The notes beneath the pieces were generated by a model. The model was not told the origin of the DNA and did no database searches. It was given only the letters and a program-made list of their open reading frames with translations. A stretch of 64,000 nucleotides of DNA, taken from NCBI GenBank assembly GCA_910579185.1, contig CAJTTG010000003.1, forward strand, positions 124,001 through 188,000, given 5' to 3'. Of this stretch, positions 24,001-32,660 are shown in pieces (within the stretch, counting starts at the first letter, position 1; each line of letters starts with the position of its first letter). The DNA is from an uncultured Muribaculaceae bacterium (lineage in GTDB: Bacteria > Bacteroidota > Bacteroidia > Bacteroidales > Muribaculaceae). The position numbers and the translations under genes were made by a program.

Positions 24001-27000
24001 ACGGAGATACGCTTCCCCTCGGGACGCACCGCGACATACGGCTACAGCGGCGGACGGCTCGCGACGGTGACGGACACATATGGCAAAATACTGACAAGGC
24101 ATGAATACGAGACATTCGGCGAGACCGACGGCCTGACAGGGCGCAACCGCATAACGACCACCACCTATCCTGCTGGGGGATCACAGGGGTCAGTGGCCAC
24201 GCGCCGGTTCGACGGCTTCGGCCAGGCGGTGGCGGAGGTTGCCGAGGGAGCCGGGAACGGCGGCGAGGATGTGGCCACGGTGGTGAGATATGACGCACTG
24301 GGACGTCCGGTCAGGCAGTGGCTTCCGCTTCCGCTGACATTGGCCTCGGCGGAGAGCGACGCGACCCTTGCCGACGCGCTGCGCCGCGATGTGGCGCTGA
24401 CATCCGCGGCCATGGAGCACTTCGGCGACACACAGGCTTATTCCGTCATGACCTATCCCGAAGGCTCGGCCTCCGAACTCGCGGCCACGGCCACACTCGG
24501 CGGCGAGGCGTTCGCCGGGCATCCGTCGCGTCAGGAACTGACCTGCTCCAACCCCTCGGATAGAGAGCGGAGAGTAGTGCGCTGGAGCTGGGACGGCACT
24601 GCATTGTCGGCTTCGGGATATTATGGAGCAGGAGAGCTGACAGCCGTCCGCACCGAGGATGGTGACGGCAGGGTTACATACATATTCACCGACTGTCTCG
24701 GACGCACGGTGCTGCAACGGTCGTTGGCCGATGGGGGCAAACAGGCCGACACCTACACCGTCAGCGATCCGTGGGGCAATCCGCTGATAGTGCTGCCGCC
24801 CGAGCTGTCGGCGCGGCTCGGCGAGACGGGACAGAACCTGCCGGGGTCGGCGCAGATGGCCGAGCTTATCGACCAATACGCGTTTGTCTACAGCTATGAC
24901 CATCAGCTGCGTGTGCGCAGCAAGAAACTGCCGGGATGCGGAGCCGTGAGATATGCCTACGATTGCGACGGGCTGCTGGCGTTCACTCGCGACGGCAACC
25001 AGGAGCAGCAGGGACGGCGTTCGTTCATGCTTTATGACCGGCAGGGACGCGTGGCGGTGACGGGAGTGTGCCGCGATGCACTCGACGAGGCGTTCTGGAG
25101 TGCGCCGTCGTCGGCCAACCCGTCCATGACGGCCACTATGACAGGGGCGTGCGGCGCGTCAGGGACACTATGCGGCAGCGGTTACAGCGTGGGGGCGGAG
25201 CTGACAGATCATCTTGCCGAGGCGCAGCTGCTGACGGCCACATACTACGACGACTACAGCTTCATACCACAGGATAAGGCGAGCGATATACGGCAGCACA
25301 GACCATCGACGGCCGTCACATCCCCACGCGGACTGACCACAGGGTCGCTGACGGCGCAGCTCGTAGGCAACGGCATAGGCAGAGGATTGCTGTCGGTCAC
25401 GTATTACGACCGTGAGGAACGGCCATTGGTCACCGTCGGGGAGACGCCGACAGGAGAGCTGCTGGTCAGCACCACGGCATACAACGCAGGAGGACAGCCG
25501 ACGCAGACGGAATACACATTGCAGAAAAACGGGGACGCGCTGACAACGAGAGCCACGTTCGGCTACGACCGGCACGGGCGGCTCACCAGGACGCAGCAGA
25601 CCCTGGTGCCGCAGACGGCTGCATCGACAGCCGCTGCCGCCACGCTACCTGATGGCCCGATCAGTGGCCCAAGGCCTCCGAGGCCACCGCAGCCGGTGAC
25701 GGTGGCGGTGAGCACCAGCGGCTATGACGCTCTGGGACGGCTCAGCCGGACGACGACGTCGAGAATGCCGGGCATGGCAGGGCTGACGCGTACAAACGAG
25801 TACGACATGCACGGATGGATGGTGAAATGGTACTGCGGCTTCGTCGAGCAGCAGTTGGCGTATGCCGACGGGGCGGCGCCGTCGTACACGGGTCGTATAT
25901 CATCGAAGACAACGACATACGGTGGCGAGACGCGGCGGTATGACTACAGCTACGACCTGCTCGGGCGGCTTGTGGGGGCGGACTATTCGGGTGTGGATCT
26001 CGCCAACGGCGGCGCGGCCTTGGCGGCCGACTACTCGACGGCCTACAGCTACGACCTGCAGGGGAACATACTGACGCTGACGCGGCAGGGACTGATAGCA
26101 CCGGATCTCTATGGACAGATCGATGACCTGACGGCTACGCTCAGGGGTAACCAACTCGTCGGGCTGAGGGACGATGCCGACGACGTTCTGCTGGAATCGT
26201 CGCTCGACCTGCGCGGCGGCGACTTCGGGGAGGATGCGTTCGGGTACGACCGCAACGGCAACCAGACGCGCGACATGAGCCGCGGTGTGGCGGATGTGGC
26301 GTACAACGTTCTAAACCTGCCGCAGCGCGTGGAGATGGAGGACGGCTCGGCGATATCCTACACCTATTCCGCCTCGGGGGCGAAACTGACGGAGACCGTG
26401 ATCTCGCCGGACGGGATCAGGGTTGTGAAAAGGGGCTATTTAGGGCCTTTTGAGATCCGCTACGACTCAGTGATGGTCCCCCAGGGTATCCGTCCGCCAT
26501 TGGTTCCCCGTGATACGGTGATCCACCTTGGGGATGGGTATCTGACGATGGCGGACACGGTGTTCCACGCCTACATCGCGGACTATCAGGGGAACATCAC
26601 GGGCGTGTACAACACCCGGACGGCGGCACTGGAGCAGTTTACCGACTACTATCCCTACGGCATGCCGCACGCCATGGCGGTTGCTTCCAGCTGTGGAAAC
26701 CGCCGCAAGTTCGGCGGCAAGGAGCTGACCACCGACCGTGGCCTGAACCTCTACGACTTTGAGGCAAGGTGGTACAACAGCATATTTCCGAGATTCCTAT
26801 CTCAGGATTTAATGCAGGATGTGTATCAATCCACATCCTCATATACCTATTGCATCGGTAATCCTATAAGTTTCATTGATCCGGATGGCATGAACATATG
26901 GGAAATCGATGATAAAGGCAATGTCATTAATGAGATTGAAACGACCGCTTATGATATGATTGTTTGGGTTGATTCGCAAGGTACTCCAGTTGTGGATGAG

Positions 27001-27450
27001 AATGGCCAAAGTCTGTCAATCCAACTTCCATACGGAACCATCTTAGGAGTACAACCGGATATATCATGGATTGATGATGACGGCATATGCCAGCATATGA
27101 CTATTTTTTATTTAAAGGATCAGGAATCAGCAAAGAATTTTTTCGAAAAAGCATCGTCAGAATATGCTACTAAAGTAGAATGGTCACATACTGAGTTTGT
27201 ATTTAAACGCCAATCTCTTATAGCTGTGGGCAATGCGCATGATACGAACAAAACATTTCAAGCAAATCACTTATTAAACAAAGGCAGTATAATAAATTAC
27301 GATGCCCATTATCATCCCGCTGGAGGCGATCCAAGCCCAGGAGATAAAGATGCTAGCTATAAAATTTTGAGCCGTAATCCGAAAGCAAAAGTAAAATTAT
27401 ACAGAAATGGAAAATACGAGGATGTGCCACCAGAGAAAAGAGATCCATAA
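21022..27450 (+). CDS. RHS-repeat polymorphic toxin with JAB-like C-terminal tip
   Basis: The 2142-residue protein starts with a signal peptide (FRIIFLQVLILLTAVTAPAQ). It carries many YD/RHS repeats (for example YDALGRPVRQW, YDLLGRLVGADYS, YDLQGN) that form a closed shell. The RHS core ends with GGKELTTDRGLNLYDFEARWYNS and NPISFIDPDG around residues 1905-1960. After that the sequence turns AT-rich, and the last 180 residues are a different module. That tip holds DAHYHPAGGDPSPGDKD, with His2096, His2098 and downstream Ser/Asp, as in JAB/MPN metallopeptidase toxins (Toxin-JAB1 type). The HxH-to-Ser spacing is one residue shorter than in standard JAMM enzymes, so activity is uncertain. I chose the ATG at 21022 because it begins the signal peptide; a frame open from 20977 overlaps the previous gene. 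Confidence 0.9.
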   Translation: MKRWFRIIFLQVLILLTAVTAPAQEQAAPFWPVMTADEMAVSPSPEVATLPAYRDPEVDLSSGRGTLSFGLLEWTVGNYPVRLGLTYRIGAFRTDELPGWIGLGWNLTGAGAVTRTVMGQPDEKLPMEVRTTTQANGSDCVDYISRLMDYKSDASRDRYSYSCPGGNGQFIIRDGEIVPLPRTNNRIEFIGETVDGVRDFRVTTPDGTRYEFTEREHISYQDTGPIDESFHPHDYTAVSSWMLSRIITAEGQDTIRFEYARMPKWTRAKSYFMQSVGISSLGSGSSDWTYMGPTPDEPTQQTTFEDPLILNRVISRTANAEIRHAVSGTGSRYNQPTMWINGMTLKNPYGETVSDVAFGHVTAGRRKLSKIEKRSADGTVVSSSSYFYHNENAQDLGDMFGYPNTAKGSTDAAVVSVIDISTGKLNPRRDFNIDYAIAGAMDYHISPGGVETRYVYEPNRPETAQDDNIQTLWMIDTIITDIVRPSEPFEPVNPPEDDGGYDPSAPYTGEFIPEDIPVGVRIKSITSTDLATGRKRIREFSYACGMYNMDMSHIGHQEYIALSGKRVYDPGLSMAAVAYYNTVSTALSACRMPGQSAEGVSVFYGEVRESISGTDVVIPIKTIYRFDTSRCPLEYTKGARSMREEPDYEFRTLAFDCFPGGKPLFYRLMMGANAVRGYYNEHIGAVPELKETEVYEFRDGEYRIASRERRFYSTTDSMTETVDVFHEPLVRRYFNKTMFITRDIRSCYDVNTFQIDLKASSRQLDSIEYRCYFPDGSESLRTERNIYSGPDVTGTPEVIGPIPPGELKPQLPDGYEYVPDNMLTTSGKSAFPGDSIMICNRLRLPVVTIVREGGHRLERHVAYAATTDTEFFREAVGRGLQTLPVAEMWVMDGCDTLMRRYEYGRFAATGGVTLTRPTAIITGIPGQDAADVQRVTGGYSGSGRPLAVSQTARPTATYEWGCGGDLLTALTVGGGDDATGLRSEFDYEPLVGCTEIRFPSGRTATYGYSGGRLATVTDTYGKILTRHEYETFGETDGLTGRNRITTTTYPAGGSQGSVATRRFDGFGQAVAEVAEGAGNGGEDVATVVRYDALGRPVRQWLPLPLTLASAESDATLADALRRDVALTSAAMEHFGDTQAYSVMTYPEGSASELAATATLGGEAFAGHPSRQELTCSNPSDRERRVVRWSWDGTALSASGYYGAGELTAVRTEDGDGRVTYIFTDCLGRTVLQRSLADGGKQADTYTVSDPWGNPLIVLPPELSARLGETGQNLPGSAQMAELIDQYAFVYSYDHQLRVRSKKLPGCGAVRYAYDCDGLLAFTRDGNQEQQGRRSFMLYDRQGRVAVTGVCRDALDEAFWSAPSSANPSMTATMTGACGASGTLCGSGYSVGAELTDHLAEAQLLTATYYDDYSFIPQDKASDIRQHRPSTAVTSPRGLTTGSLTAQLVGNGIGRGLLSVTYYDREERPLVTVGETPTGELLVSTTAYNAGGQPTQTEYTLQKNGDALTTRATFGYDRHGRLTRTQQTLVPQTAASTAAAATLPDGPISGPRPPRPPQPVTVAVSTSGYDALGRLSRTTTSRMPGMAGLTRTNEYDMHGWMVKWYCGFVEQQLAYADGAAPSYTGRISSKTTTYGGETRRYDYSYDLLGRLVGADYSGVDLANGGAALAADYSTAYSYDLQGNILTLTRQGLIAPDLYGQIDDLTATLRGNQLVGLRDDADDVLLESSLDLRGGDFGEDAFGYDRNGNQTRDMSRGVADVAYNVLNLPQRVEMEDGSAISYTYSASGAKLTETVISPDGIRVVKRGYLGPFEIRYDSVMVPQGIRPPLVPRDTVIHLGDGYLTMADTVFHAYIADYQGNITGVYNTRTAALEQFTDYYPYGMPHAMAVASSCGNRRKFGGKELTTDRGLNLYDFEARWYNSIFPRFLSQDLMQDVYQSTSSYTYCIGNPISFIDPDGMNIWEIDDKGNVINEIETTAYDMIVWVDSQGTPVVDENGQSLSIQLPYGTILGVQPDISWIDDDGICQHMTIFYLKDQESAKNFFEKASSEYATKVEWSHTEFVFKRQSLIAVGNAHDTNKTFQANHLLNKGSIINYDAHYHPAGGDPSPGDKDASYKILSRNPKAKVKLYRNGKYEDVPPEKRDP

Positions 27451-28027
27451 GTTCGCATGCGTCATTATAGTTGCGAGTGTTTTTTTGGCGGTAGTGTCAT
27501 GTGGGAGCAAACGGATCATTTTGCCAGATCCATATGTTTTTAAAACGGAAGATATTGTACCGCTGTCAAAGCAGAAGGATCAGTCTGTTGAGATGCCGCT
27601 GTATGAGATTGAGGATTCGGCATTCTGCCAATATCTGACGGAATTTATAAATTCAAATAAATGGTTAAACAAGAACCCAAATTTCTTTATAATGCTCTAT
27701 TCAAAGGACTCCACCAATGTGTTTATCGAACCATTTAAATCTCCATATATAGGGTATTATGAGGATTGTGACGGAGTTGCATTTTTAGATGGCTATCCGA
27801 CAAGAATAATATTCAATGTTAAGGGAGACTATAGTTTCCATCTAAGTGAATATGCGGTGGATCGTTTATTGCGACGGACTGCTAAAATGGTTACGCTTGA
27901 TAAGATCTATACTACCGAGCAACTGTGGACGGCAGGAATTTTACTGGCTCAAGGAGTTGATGGGGATGTCTGGAAGTTGGATATATCGGGCGACGAGATC
28001 AAACTGGTGTGGATCGGTGGCGAATGA
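27422..28027 (+). CDS. Candidate immunity lipoprotein of the RHS toxin
   Basis: A protein of about 201 residues whose frame overlaps the RHS 3' end by 29 bases. It has a lipobox-like signal (VFLAVVSCGS). The mature part is acidic and I do not recognise it. Its position directly behind a toxin tip, its AT-rich composition like the tip, and its periplasmic or outer membrane placement fit a cognate immunity protein. ATG at 27422 is the likely start; another in-frame ATG lies at 27407. Immunity function is inferred from position only. Confidence 0.65.
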   Translation: MCHQRKEIHKFACVIIVASVFLAVVSCGSKRIILPDPYVFKTEDIVPLSKQKDQSVEMPLYEIEDSAFCQYLTEFINSNKWLNKNPNFFIMLYSKDSTNVFIEPFKSPYIGYYEDCDGVAFLDGYPTRIIFNVKGDYSFHLSEYAVDRLLRRTAKMVTLDKIYTTEQLWTAGILLAQGVDGDVWKLDISGDEIKLVWIGGE

Positions 28028-28054
28028 GAAGATGTGACAGAGGCGGTCGGAGCG

Positions 28055-28239
28055 TGTGGCGGTAGACGGTTCGGAGAACCGTTACCCCGGCAAGGCGAAT
28101 TAAAATATGTTTGGTGGCCGGCATTGAAATTGTCGGGATGTAGCTCGTAGGATCAAGATGCAGTCCCGATGCAACTCGGCAGGGATGGAAAAAAGTTGGG
28201 GAGAGATTTGGAAAAGGGATGGAGGATGTGTTATATTTG
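28055..28239 (+). repeat. Palindromic intergenic repeat, copy C, with promoter
   Basis: Hairpin 1 (28061-28086) and the promoter end are well kept. The middle, where copies A, B and D carry the second palindrome, has diverged. TTTG at 28207-28210, 21 bases, then TATATTTG at 28232-28239. It fills the gap before the next secreted protein gene. Confidence 0.82.
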
Positions 28240-28261
28240 CGGATAAAGGTAGTGGTACAGT

Positions 28262-29263
28262 ATGAAGTTCAACCAATTTGTATTCTCTGTAGTGTTTGCG
28301 GTATTAAGCAGTGTGTCATTCTCTGCAAATGCGCGTTATAATGTCAGTTTAAATCAACCGGCAGGATTTGCAAGAAATGGAATTCAATTGGGACGTGCTC
28401 TTGAAAAATACTGGGGTGCTGATTCATTGATCAGTCTGCTTGACCATAAAAATGTTTTATATCTCAAGGCAGCTGTTGATTCTGTAGGATATATTTCAGA
28501 ATTAGAGGATGTAAGGGTGCGATACAATATTGTAGACAAGGATGGAGGATTGACGTTTATTCACCTAACCGATAAGCAATTATCTGAATTAGAACAAATC
28601 CTAATAGACAATAAGTATATTTTCTCAATTGGGTATGAATTTATAGATGGGTATTCGGACTGGGATATATTAAAAGACAAGCTTTGTAATGATTTCGATA
28701 AACTCAATTATGACAATAAGACTGCTGTGTTTACATTTCCCGGAGGATATAAGAAATTATATACAGATAACCACGCTCATTACATCCGCTATATCACAAA
28801 CAGCCTGACGGCATATCGCACTTCCATATATTCTATAATCAATAATCCAACAGACACCAGAGACTGCGATGTGGCTAATTTAAATGAGGCCGTGTTTTTG
28901 CTGTCGATGATATATGCTTTCGGAGATTATAGAGTGAATCGGTGGCTGGATGATTTTAAATTTGAGATGGTCTTGTCGATTGACGATCAGGGATATGTAA
29001 ATGCGATCGAGAACATGGATGGTAACTCGCCGCTCAATGAGGTTGATCAACAGGTGCTTCTGGATTTTATGAAATACAATAAAGTCCGGTTTTCGCATAA
29101 TGCAGGGGCATTATCAAAAGATCTTATCGAGATAAAATTTCCGGGGAGATTGGGCGATAATGCTCTACAATTAAAGAATTTCCTACATAGAATGCACTCA
29201 TTAGAGGAAGAAGTGAGGGGTATTGTCCGTTCAACGGAAAACAGCATTTATGAATCGGATTAA
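28262..29263 (+). CDS. Secreted protein of unknown function (orphan after RHS)
   Basis: This 333-residue protein has a signal peptide (FVFSVVFAVLSSVSFSANA) and no lipobox. The rest is mixed alpha/beta and AT-rich; I find no known motif. The start lies 22 bases after the repeat-borne promoter of copy C. It could be an orphan immunity protein or part of a former toxin tip that lost its RHS core. The weak evidence is position and composition. Confidence 0.6.
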   Translation: MKFNQFVFSVVFAVLSSVSFSANARYNVSLNQPAGFARNGIQLGRALEKYWGADSLISLLDHKNVLYLKAAVDSVGYISELEDVRVRYNIVDKDGGLTFIHLTDKQLSELEQILIDNKYIFSIGYEFIDGYSDWDILKDKLCNDFDKLNYDNKTAVFTFPGGYKKLYTDNHAHYIRYITNSLTAYRTSIYSIINNPTDTRDCDVANLNEAVFLLSMIYAFGDYRVNRWLDDFKFEMVLSIDDQGYVNAIENMDGNSPLNEVDQQVLLDFMKYNKVRFSHNAGALSKDLIEIKFPGRLGDNALQLKNFLHRMHSLEEEVRGIVRSTENSIYESD

Positions 29264-29393
29264 CCGGCCGAGAGGATCGGCGTTTTTGCATAAAGAGTCG
29301 TTTTGCGGCAGGCACGGCTCTCTCCAATACCTACCTATACATACTTCGTAGCCCAAAAGACATACATAGAATATCATTCACCTCATATTAACA

Positions 29394-29942
29394 ATGATTA
29401 TGGACAAGATCAGAGCCTTACTGATAATACTGATGCTTTTTTGTGTGAACGGAACTATTGATGCACAGAAAAGAGTGAAGAAAGATCAGATGATAGATTT
29501 CAAAGTGGGGGTTGTGACAGACTCATGCTTTTTTGAGGGTATGGATCAGGCATTCAAACTCAATAAATACAAGACGGATCCGATAGTGTATGTACATTTT
29601 TCAAAAGAAGATGATATAAAAAGATATAAAAAAGATCGAAGCGTAATATTATACACATACCTATCTCCTGCTCAAACGGTAAGAGAAACTTTGTATCGGG
29701 ATTATGTGGTTGTTCCTTACAAAGGGAAAATCTTCCTTCTTCCGCCACAATGTAATGATGTTTTCTTTACAGTTTCAGGGAACAGGAAGATGAAACATGA
29801 TGCAGAGCTATACTCCAAAGACATGGATGTCGATGGATTCTTTGACAAGTATTTATATTATAAGCAGGTGCTGCAATATAAGGATGGACAGTTTTATCCT
29901 GTGCCTAAAGATTCCAATGAATATCGGGATTTCACAGAATAG
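29394..29942 (+). CDS. Small secreted protein of unknown function
   Basis: A 182-residue protein with a signal peptide (IRALLIILMLFCVNGTIDAQ). The mature part is rich in Lys, Asp and Tyr. No family is recognised. It follows the previous gene by 130 bases without an obvious promoter, so it may share that transcript. A second ATG at 29400 is an equally possible start. Confidence 0.55.
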   Translation: MIMDKIRALLIILMLFCVNGTIDAQKRVKKDQMIDFKVGVVTDSCFFEGMDQAFKLNKYKTDPIVYVHFSKEDDIKRYKKDRSVILYTYLSPAQTVRETLYRDYVVVPYKGKIFLLPPQCNDVFFTVSGNRKMKHDAELYSKDMDVDGFFDKYLYYKQVLQYKDGQFYPVPKDSNEYRDFTE

Positions 29943-29990
29943 GATACGAGCCGGGGAGAAGGTAATCAAGCATTGACTTAAAAATGGCTT

Positions 29991-30107
29991 TAGCCGGACG
30001 CGCCATGGCGCAGTCCCTACATGTGGAGGTATGAAATGGTGGGGAGAGAATAGTGGAAAAAAGTTGGGGCGAGATTTGGAAAAGGGGTGGAGGATGTGTT
30101 ATATTTG
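29991..30107 (+). repeat. Palindromic intergenic repeat, copy D (partial), with promoter
   Basis: It begins at the second palindrome (GCGCCATGGCGC, 30000-30011) and continues nearly as in copy B to TTTG (30075-30078), 21 bases and TATATTTG (30100-30107). Hairpin 1 is absent. Confidence 0.85.
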
Positions 30108-30321
30108 CGGATAAGTGTGTCGGCATTCTAATAGACAACAATGCAATGAGAAATCAGATTAAAATGGCGGCATGAAGGGCAGACACTAAATATCATTAGT
30201 CCGGCAGACACTTTTGATGCTTGGGAATGGTTGCATCTTTAAAATGGTGGGATGCAGCTTGTTGTACCCAAATAACATCACAGATCCGAGGTGAATTAGT
30301 TCACAAAGAAATAAAGAGAAA
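30108..30321. other. Gap after repeat copy D without recognised gene
   Basis: About 210 bases lie between the repeat-borne promoter and the next gene. They hold only a nine-codon frame from an ATG at 30147 and a GGATGCAGCTTGTTG stretch like the middle of copy C. It may be the remnant of a removed gene or a long leader. Confidence 0.35.
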
Positions 30322-30819
30322 ATGAATGGGATATATAAAATAGTCTTGATTATTGCGTTGCTTTTTCCGATATCTGTTGGCGCAGAGTGTGCAGAGAATA
30401 GCGTGAAAAGGGACGTATATAGCCAAATCTACGATTATGTCAAGGTCAGTTATAAGGCGAAAGACGTGGTTGTGTCGTATGATATAGAGGATACCGATTT
30501 GTTCCATATTTTTTCAAACCGACTTGCCGGTCATCAAAAAGAAATTGTTGAGAACTCGTATCTTGAAAAGAGTGTCAAGCTGGGGGATGACCAATATGAT
30601 TCGGATCTGTATGATCTTTTTTCAGCTTTAAATCAAAGAGTAACCACTCCGGATTATGAGCTGTGGTTTTCATATCCACTTGGCAATATGATAATCTGCA
30701 CGGTTTATCCTTATGGTAAGCGTGATGCTGTGTTTGGAGAGACGGTGGTGTACTTGTTCTGCTATGATGACAATGGAATTGTCAATGAGATGCTCCGGAA
30801 CGTGGTGACTCTTAATTGA
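30322..30819 (+). CDS. Small secreted protein of unknown function
   Basis: A 165-residue protein with a signal peptide (YKIVLIIALLFPISVGAECA). The C-terminal half has hydrophobic strands (YELWFSYPLGNMIICTVYPYG). No known family is recognised. It lies 214 bases after repeat copy D and is the last of the AT-rich genes behind the RHS gene; base composition returns to the chromosomal level after it. It could be another immunity-like orphan. Confidence 0.55.
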   Translation: MNGIYKIVLIIALLFPISVGAECAENSVKRDVYSQIYDYVKVSYKAKDVVVSYDIEDTDLFHIFSNRLAGHQKEIVENSYLEKSVKLGDDQYDSDLYDLFSALNQRVTTPDYELWFSYPLGNMIICTVYPYGKRDAVFGETVVYLFCYDDNGIVNEMLRNVVTLN

Positions 30820-30948
30820 GTATGCGGTGTTGTCATTAACGTGTTGGGAGGGGATTTGTGTGGTAATGATTGTTAAATTCGGGATAAGAGCGCAAAAAAG
30901 CACGATGCCAATGAAAAATTTCGTATTTTTGTGGTTCTAAATCGAATT

Positions 30949-32007
30949 ATGTCCAGTCAGATTATCACACCGGCTCAAGCTAAGTCTCTCAGGGAGATGA
31001 TCAACCGCGCCAGCAGGATTGCGGTTACGTGTCACATGACTCCAGACGGAGATGCCATGGGTTCGTCGCTGTGTCTGGCTCATGTGCTTTCGGCCATGGG
31101 TAAGGCGGTGACGGTGGTGGTGCCGGATTGTCCGCCTCAGAATCTGATGTTTCTGCCCGGAGCCGGACAGATAGTCGTGGCTTCGTGCCGTCCGGAGAGA
31201 GCCCAGTGTGTTTTCCGCAATTCGGATCTGATTTTTGTGCTTGACTACAATGATCTGAAACGGATTGACCGTATGGCTCCGATGGTGGAGCAGTCGGGGG
31301 GGAAGCGCGTGGTTATAGACCATCACTTGAATCCTGTGATAGAATCGGATCTGATGGTGTCGCGTCCGGATGTCTCGTCGACTTGCGCGCTGGTCTATCT
31401 GGTGCTCGAGGCTATGGGGCTGACGGTGATGATGGGGACTGAGGCCGCGGAATGCTGCTGCACCGGAATGATGACCGATACGGGTAATTTCTCGTATAAT
31501 TCCAATGATCCTGAGCTCTACCGCATATTGGCGGATCTGGTGTCGAAGGGTGTTGACAAGGATGCTATCTACAATAAGCTGTTCAACACTAACCGTGAGA
31601 GCCGGGTGCGCCTGATGGGTTATGGTCAGAGCCGCAAGATGCAGCTGATCCCTGAGCATCAGGCCGCGCTGATCACTCTGTCGCGTGATGAGCTTAACGA
31701 GTTCGGCTATCATCGGGGCGATACGGAGGCCTTGGTCAATGTGCCACTGAGCATACCGGGGGTGACGTATTCCGTGTTCCTGCGTGAGGATGAGCCGGGC
31801 TATGTGAAGGTGTCGATGCGGAGCAAGGGGGATTTTTCGGTGAAGGATATCTGCGAGCGTCATTTCGGCGGTGGCGGACATTGCAATGCAGCCGGAGGGG
31901 AGATGTATGCTCCGCTTGATGATGTTGTGGCGAAGGTTATAGGCATTATGCCGGAATATGACGCTCAGCTTCCGACGGCTAATCAGAAAATGAAAGAAAC
32001 AGAATAA
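30949..32007 (+). CDS. nrnA: DHH-family nanoRNase/pAp phosphatase
   Basis: A DHH/DHHA1 phosphoesterase of 352 residues that degrades very short RNA and probably also pAp. Motifs in order are HMTPDGDAMGSS, VLDYND, VIDHHLNP (the DHH), MMTDTGNFSYN, and the C-terminal DHHA1 signature FGGGGHCNAAGG. The start at 30949 follows a -7-like TATTTTTG at 30924-30931. The DUF4827 gene follows at 11 bases, likely in one operon. Confidence 0.92.
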   Translation: MSSQIITPAQAKSLREMINRASRIAVTCHMTPDGDAMGSSLCLAHVLSAMGKAVTVVVPDCPPQNLMFLPGAGQIVVASCRPERAQCVFRNSDLIFVLDYNDLKRIDRMAPMVEQSGGKRVVIDHHLNPVIESDLMVSRPDVSSTCALVYLVLEAMGLTVMMGTEAAECCCTGMMTDTGNFSYNSNDPELYRILADLVSKGVDKDAIYNKLFNTNRESRVRLMGYGQSRKMQLIPEHQAALITLSRDELNEFGYHRGDTEALVNVPLSIPGVTYSVFLREDEPGYVKVSMRSKGDFSVKDICERHFGGGGHCNAAGGEMYAPLDDVVAKVIGIMPEYDAQLPTANQKMKETE

Positions 32008-32018
32008 ATATAGAACCA

Positions 32019-32597
32019 ATGAAGATAATTTCAAAAATATTGTCGGCAATGATCCTGGGACTGGCGTTCGCAGGGGTGTTGCAGTCGTGTGAAAGCGGAA
32101 AGAGCTATTCCGAACTTCTCAATGAGGAAAATATGGCTGTCAACCGTTTTCTGGCCGACCAGTGGGTTATTCCCGGAATCCCGGCCGATACCGTGTTTGA
32201 GGTCGGTCCGGAGGCACCGTACTATATGCTCGATGATGAGGGCAATATCTACATGCAGGTGCTTGATGCCGGCAGCGGCGAGAAGGCACAGGATGATGAG
32301 CTGGTCTATTTCCGCTTCCAGCGCTATAACCTGTCGAACTATTCGGGCGATCTTGACGCGCTCTATTCCGAGGGCAATCAGGATGACCTGACCCAGGCGG
32401 CGACCTCGTTCCGCTTCCAGAACTTCACGTTGCCGTCGTCGTCGCAGTGGGGCTCCGGAATCCAGCTGCCGCTTGAGTTCCTGCCGATTGGCTGCGAGGT
32501 GAACCTCGTTGTCAAATCTCAGTTCGGCTGGAACAGCGAGATTTCATACGTTATACCCTATCTTTATCATATCCGCTATTACAAGAGCCAGATCTGA
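32019..32597 (+). CDS. DUF4827 lipoprotein (FKBP-like fold)
   Basis: A 192-residue lipoprotein: the signal with lipobox is LGLAFAGVLQSCES, then a region typical of DUF4827 proteins of Bacteroidales. The layout of strands (EKAQDDELVYFRFQRYNL and LPLEFLPIGCEVNLVVKS) recalls FKBP-type domains. Function is unknown. It sits 11 bases behind nrnA and 63 bases before glmM. Confidence 0.8.
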   Translation: MKIISKILSAMILGLAFAGVLQSCESGKSYSELLNEENMAVNRFLADQWVIPGIPADTVFEVGPEAPYYMLDDEGNIYMQVLDAGSGEKAQDDELVYFRFQRYNLSNYSGDLDALYSEGNQDDLTQAATSFRFQNFTLPSSSQWGSGIQLPLEFLPIGCEVNLVVKSQFGWNSEISYVIPYLYHIRYYKSQI

Positions 32598-32660
32598 CGG
32601 CTCGGGATAAGTAAGTCTTTAAAGTTTCTTACTTAGAAAATCAGTTCAATACAAGAAAAT

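Noticed and set aside
30937..32049. A 370-codon leftward frame opposite nrnA
   Set aside because: It is the mirror of a well-conserved DHH gene, is rich in His and Arg, and has no domain of its own.
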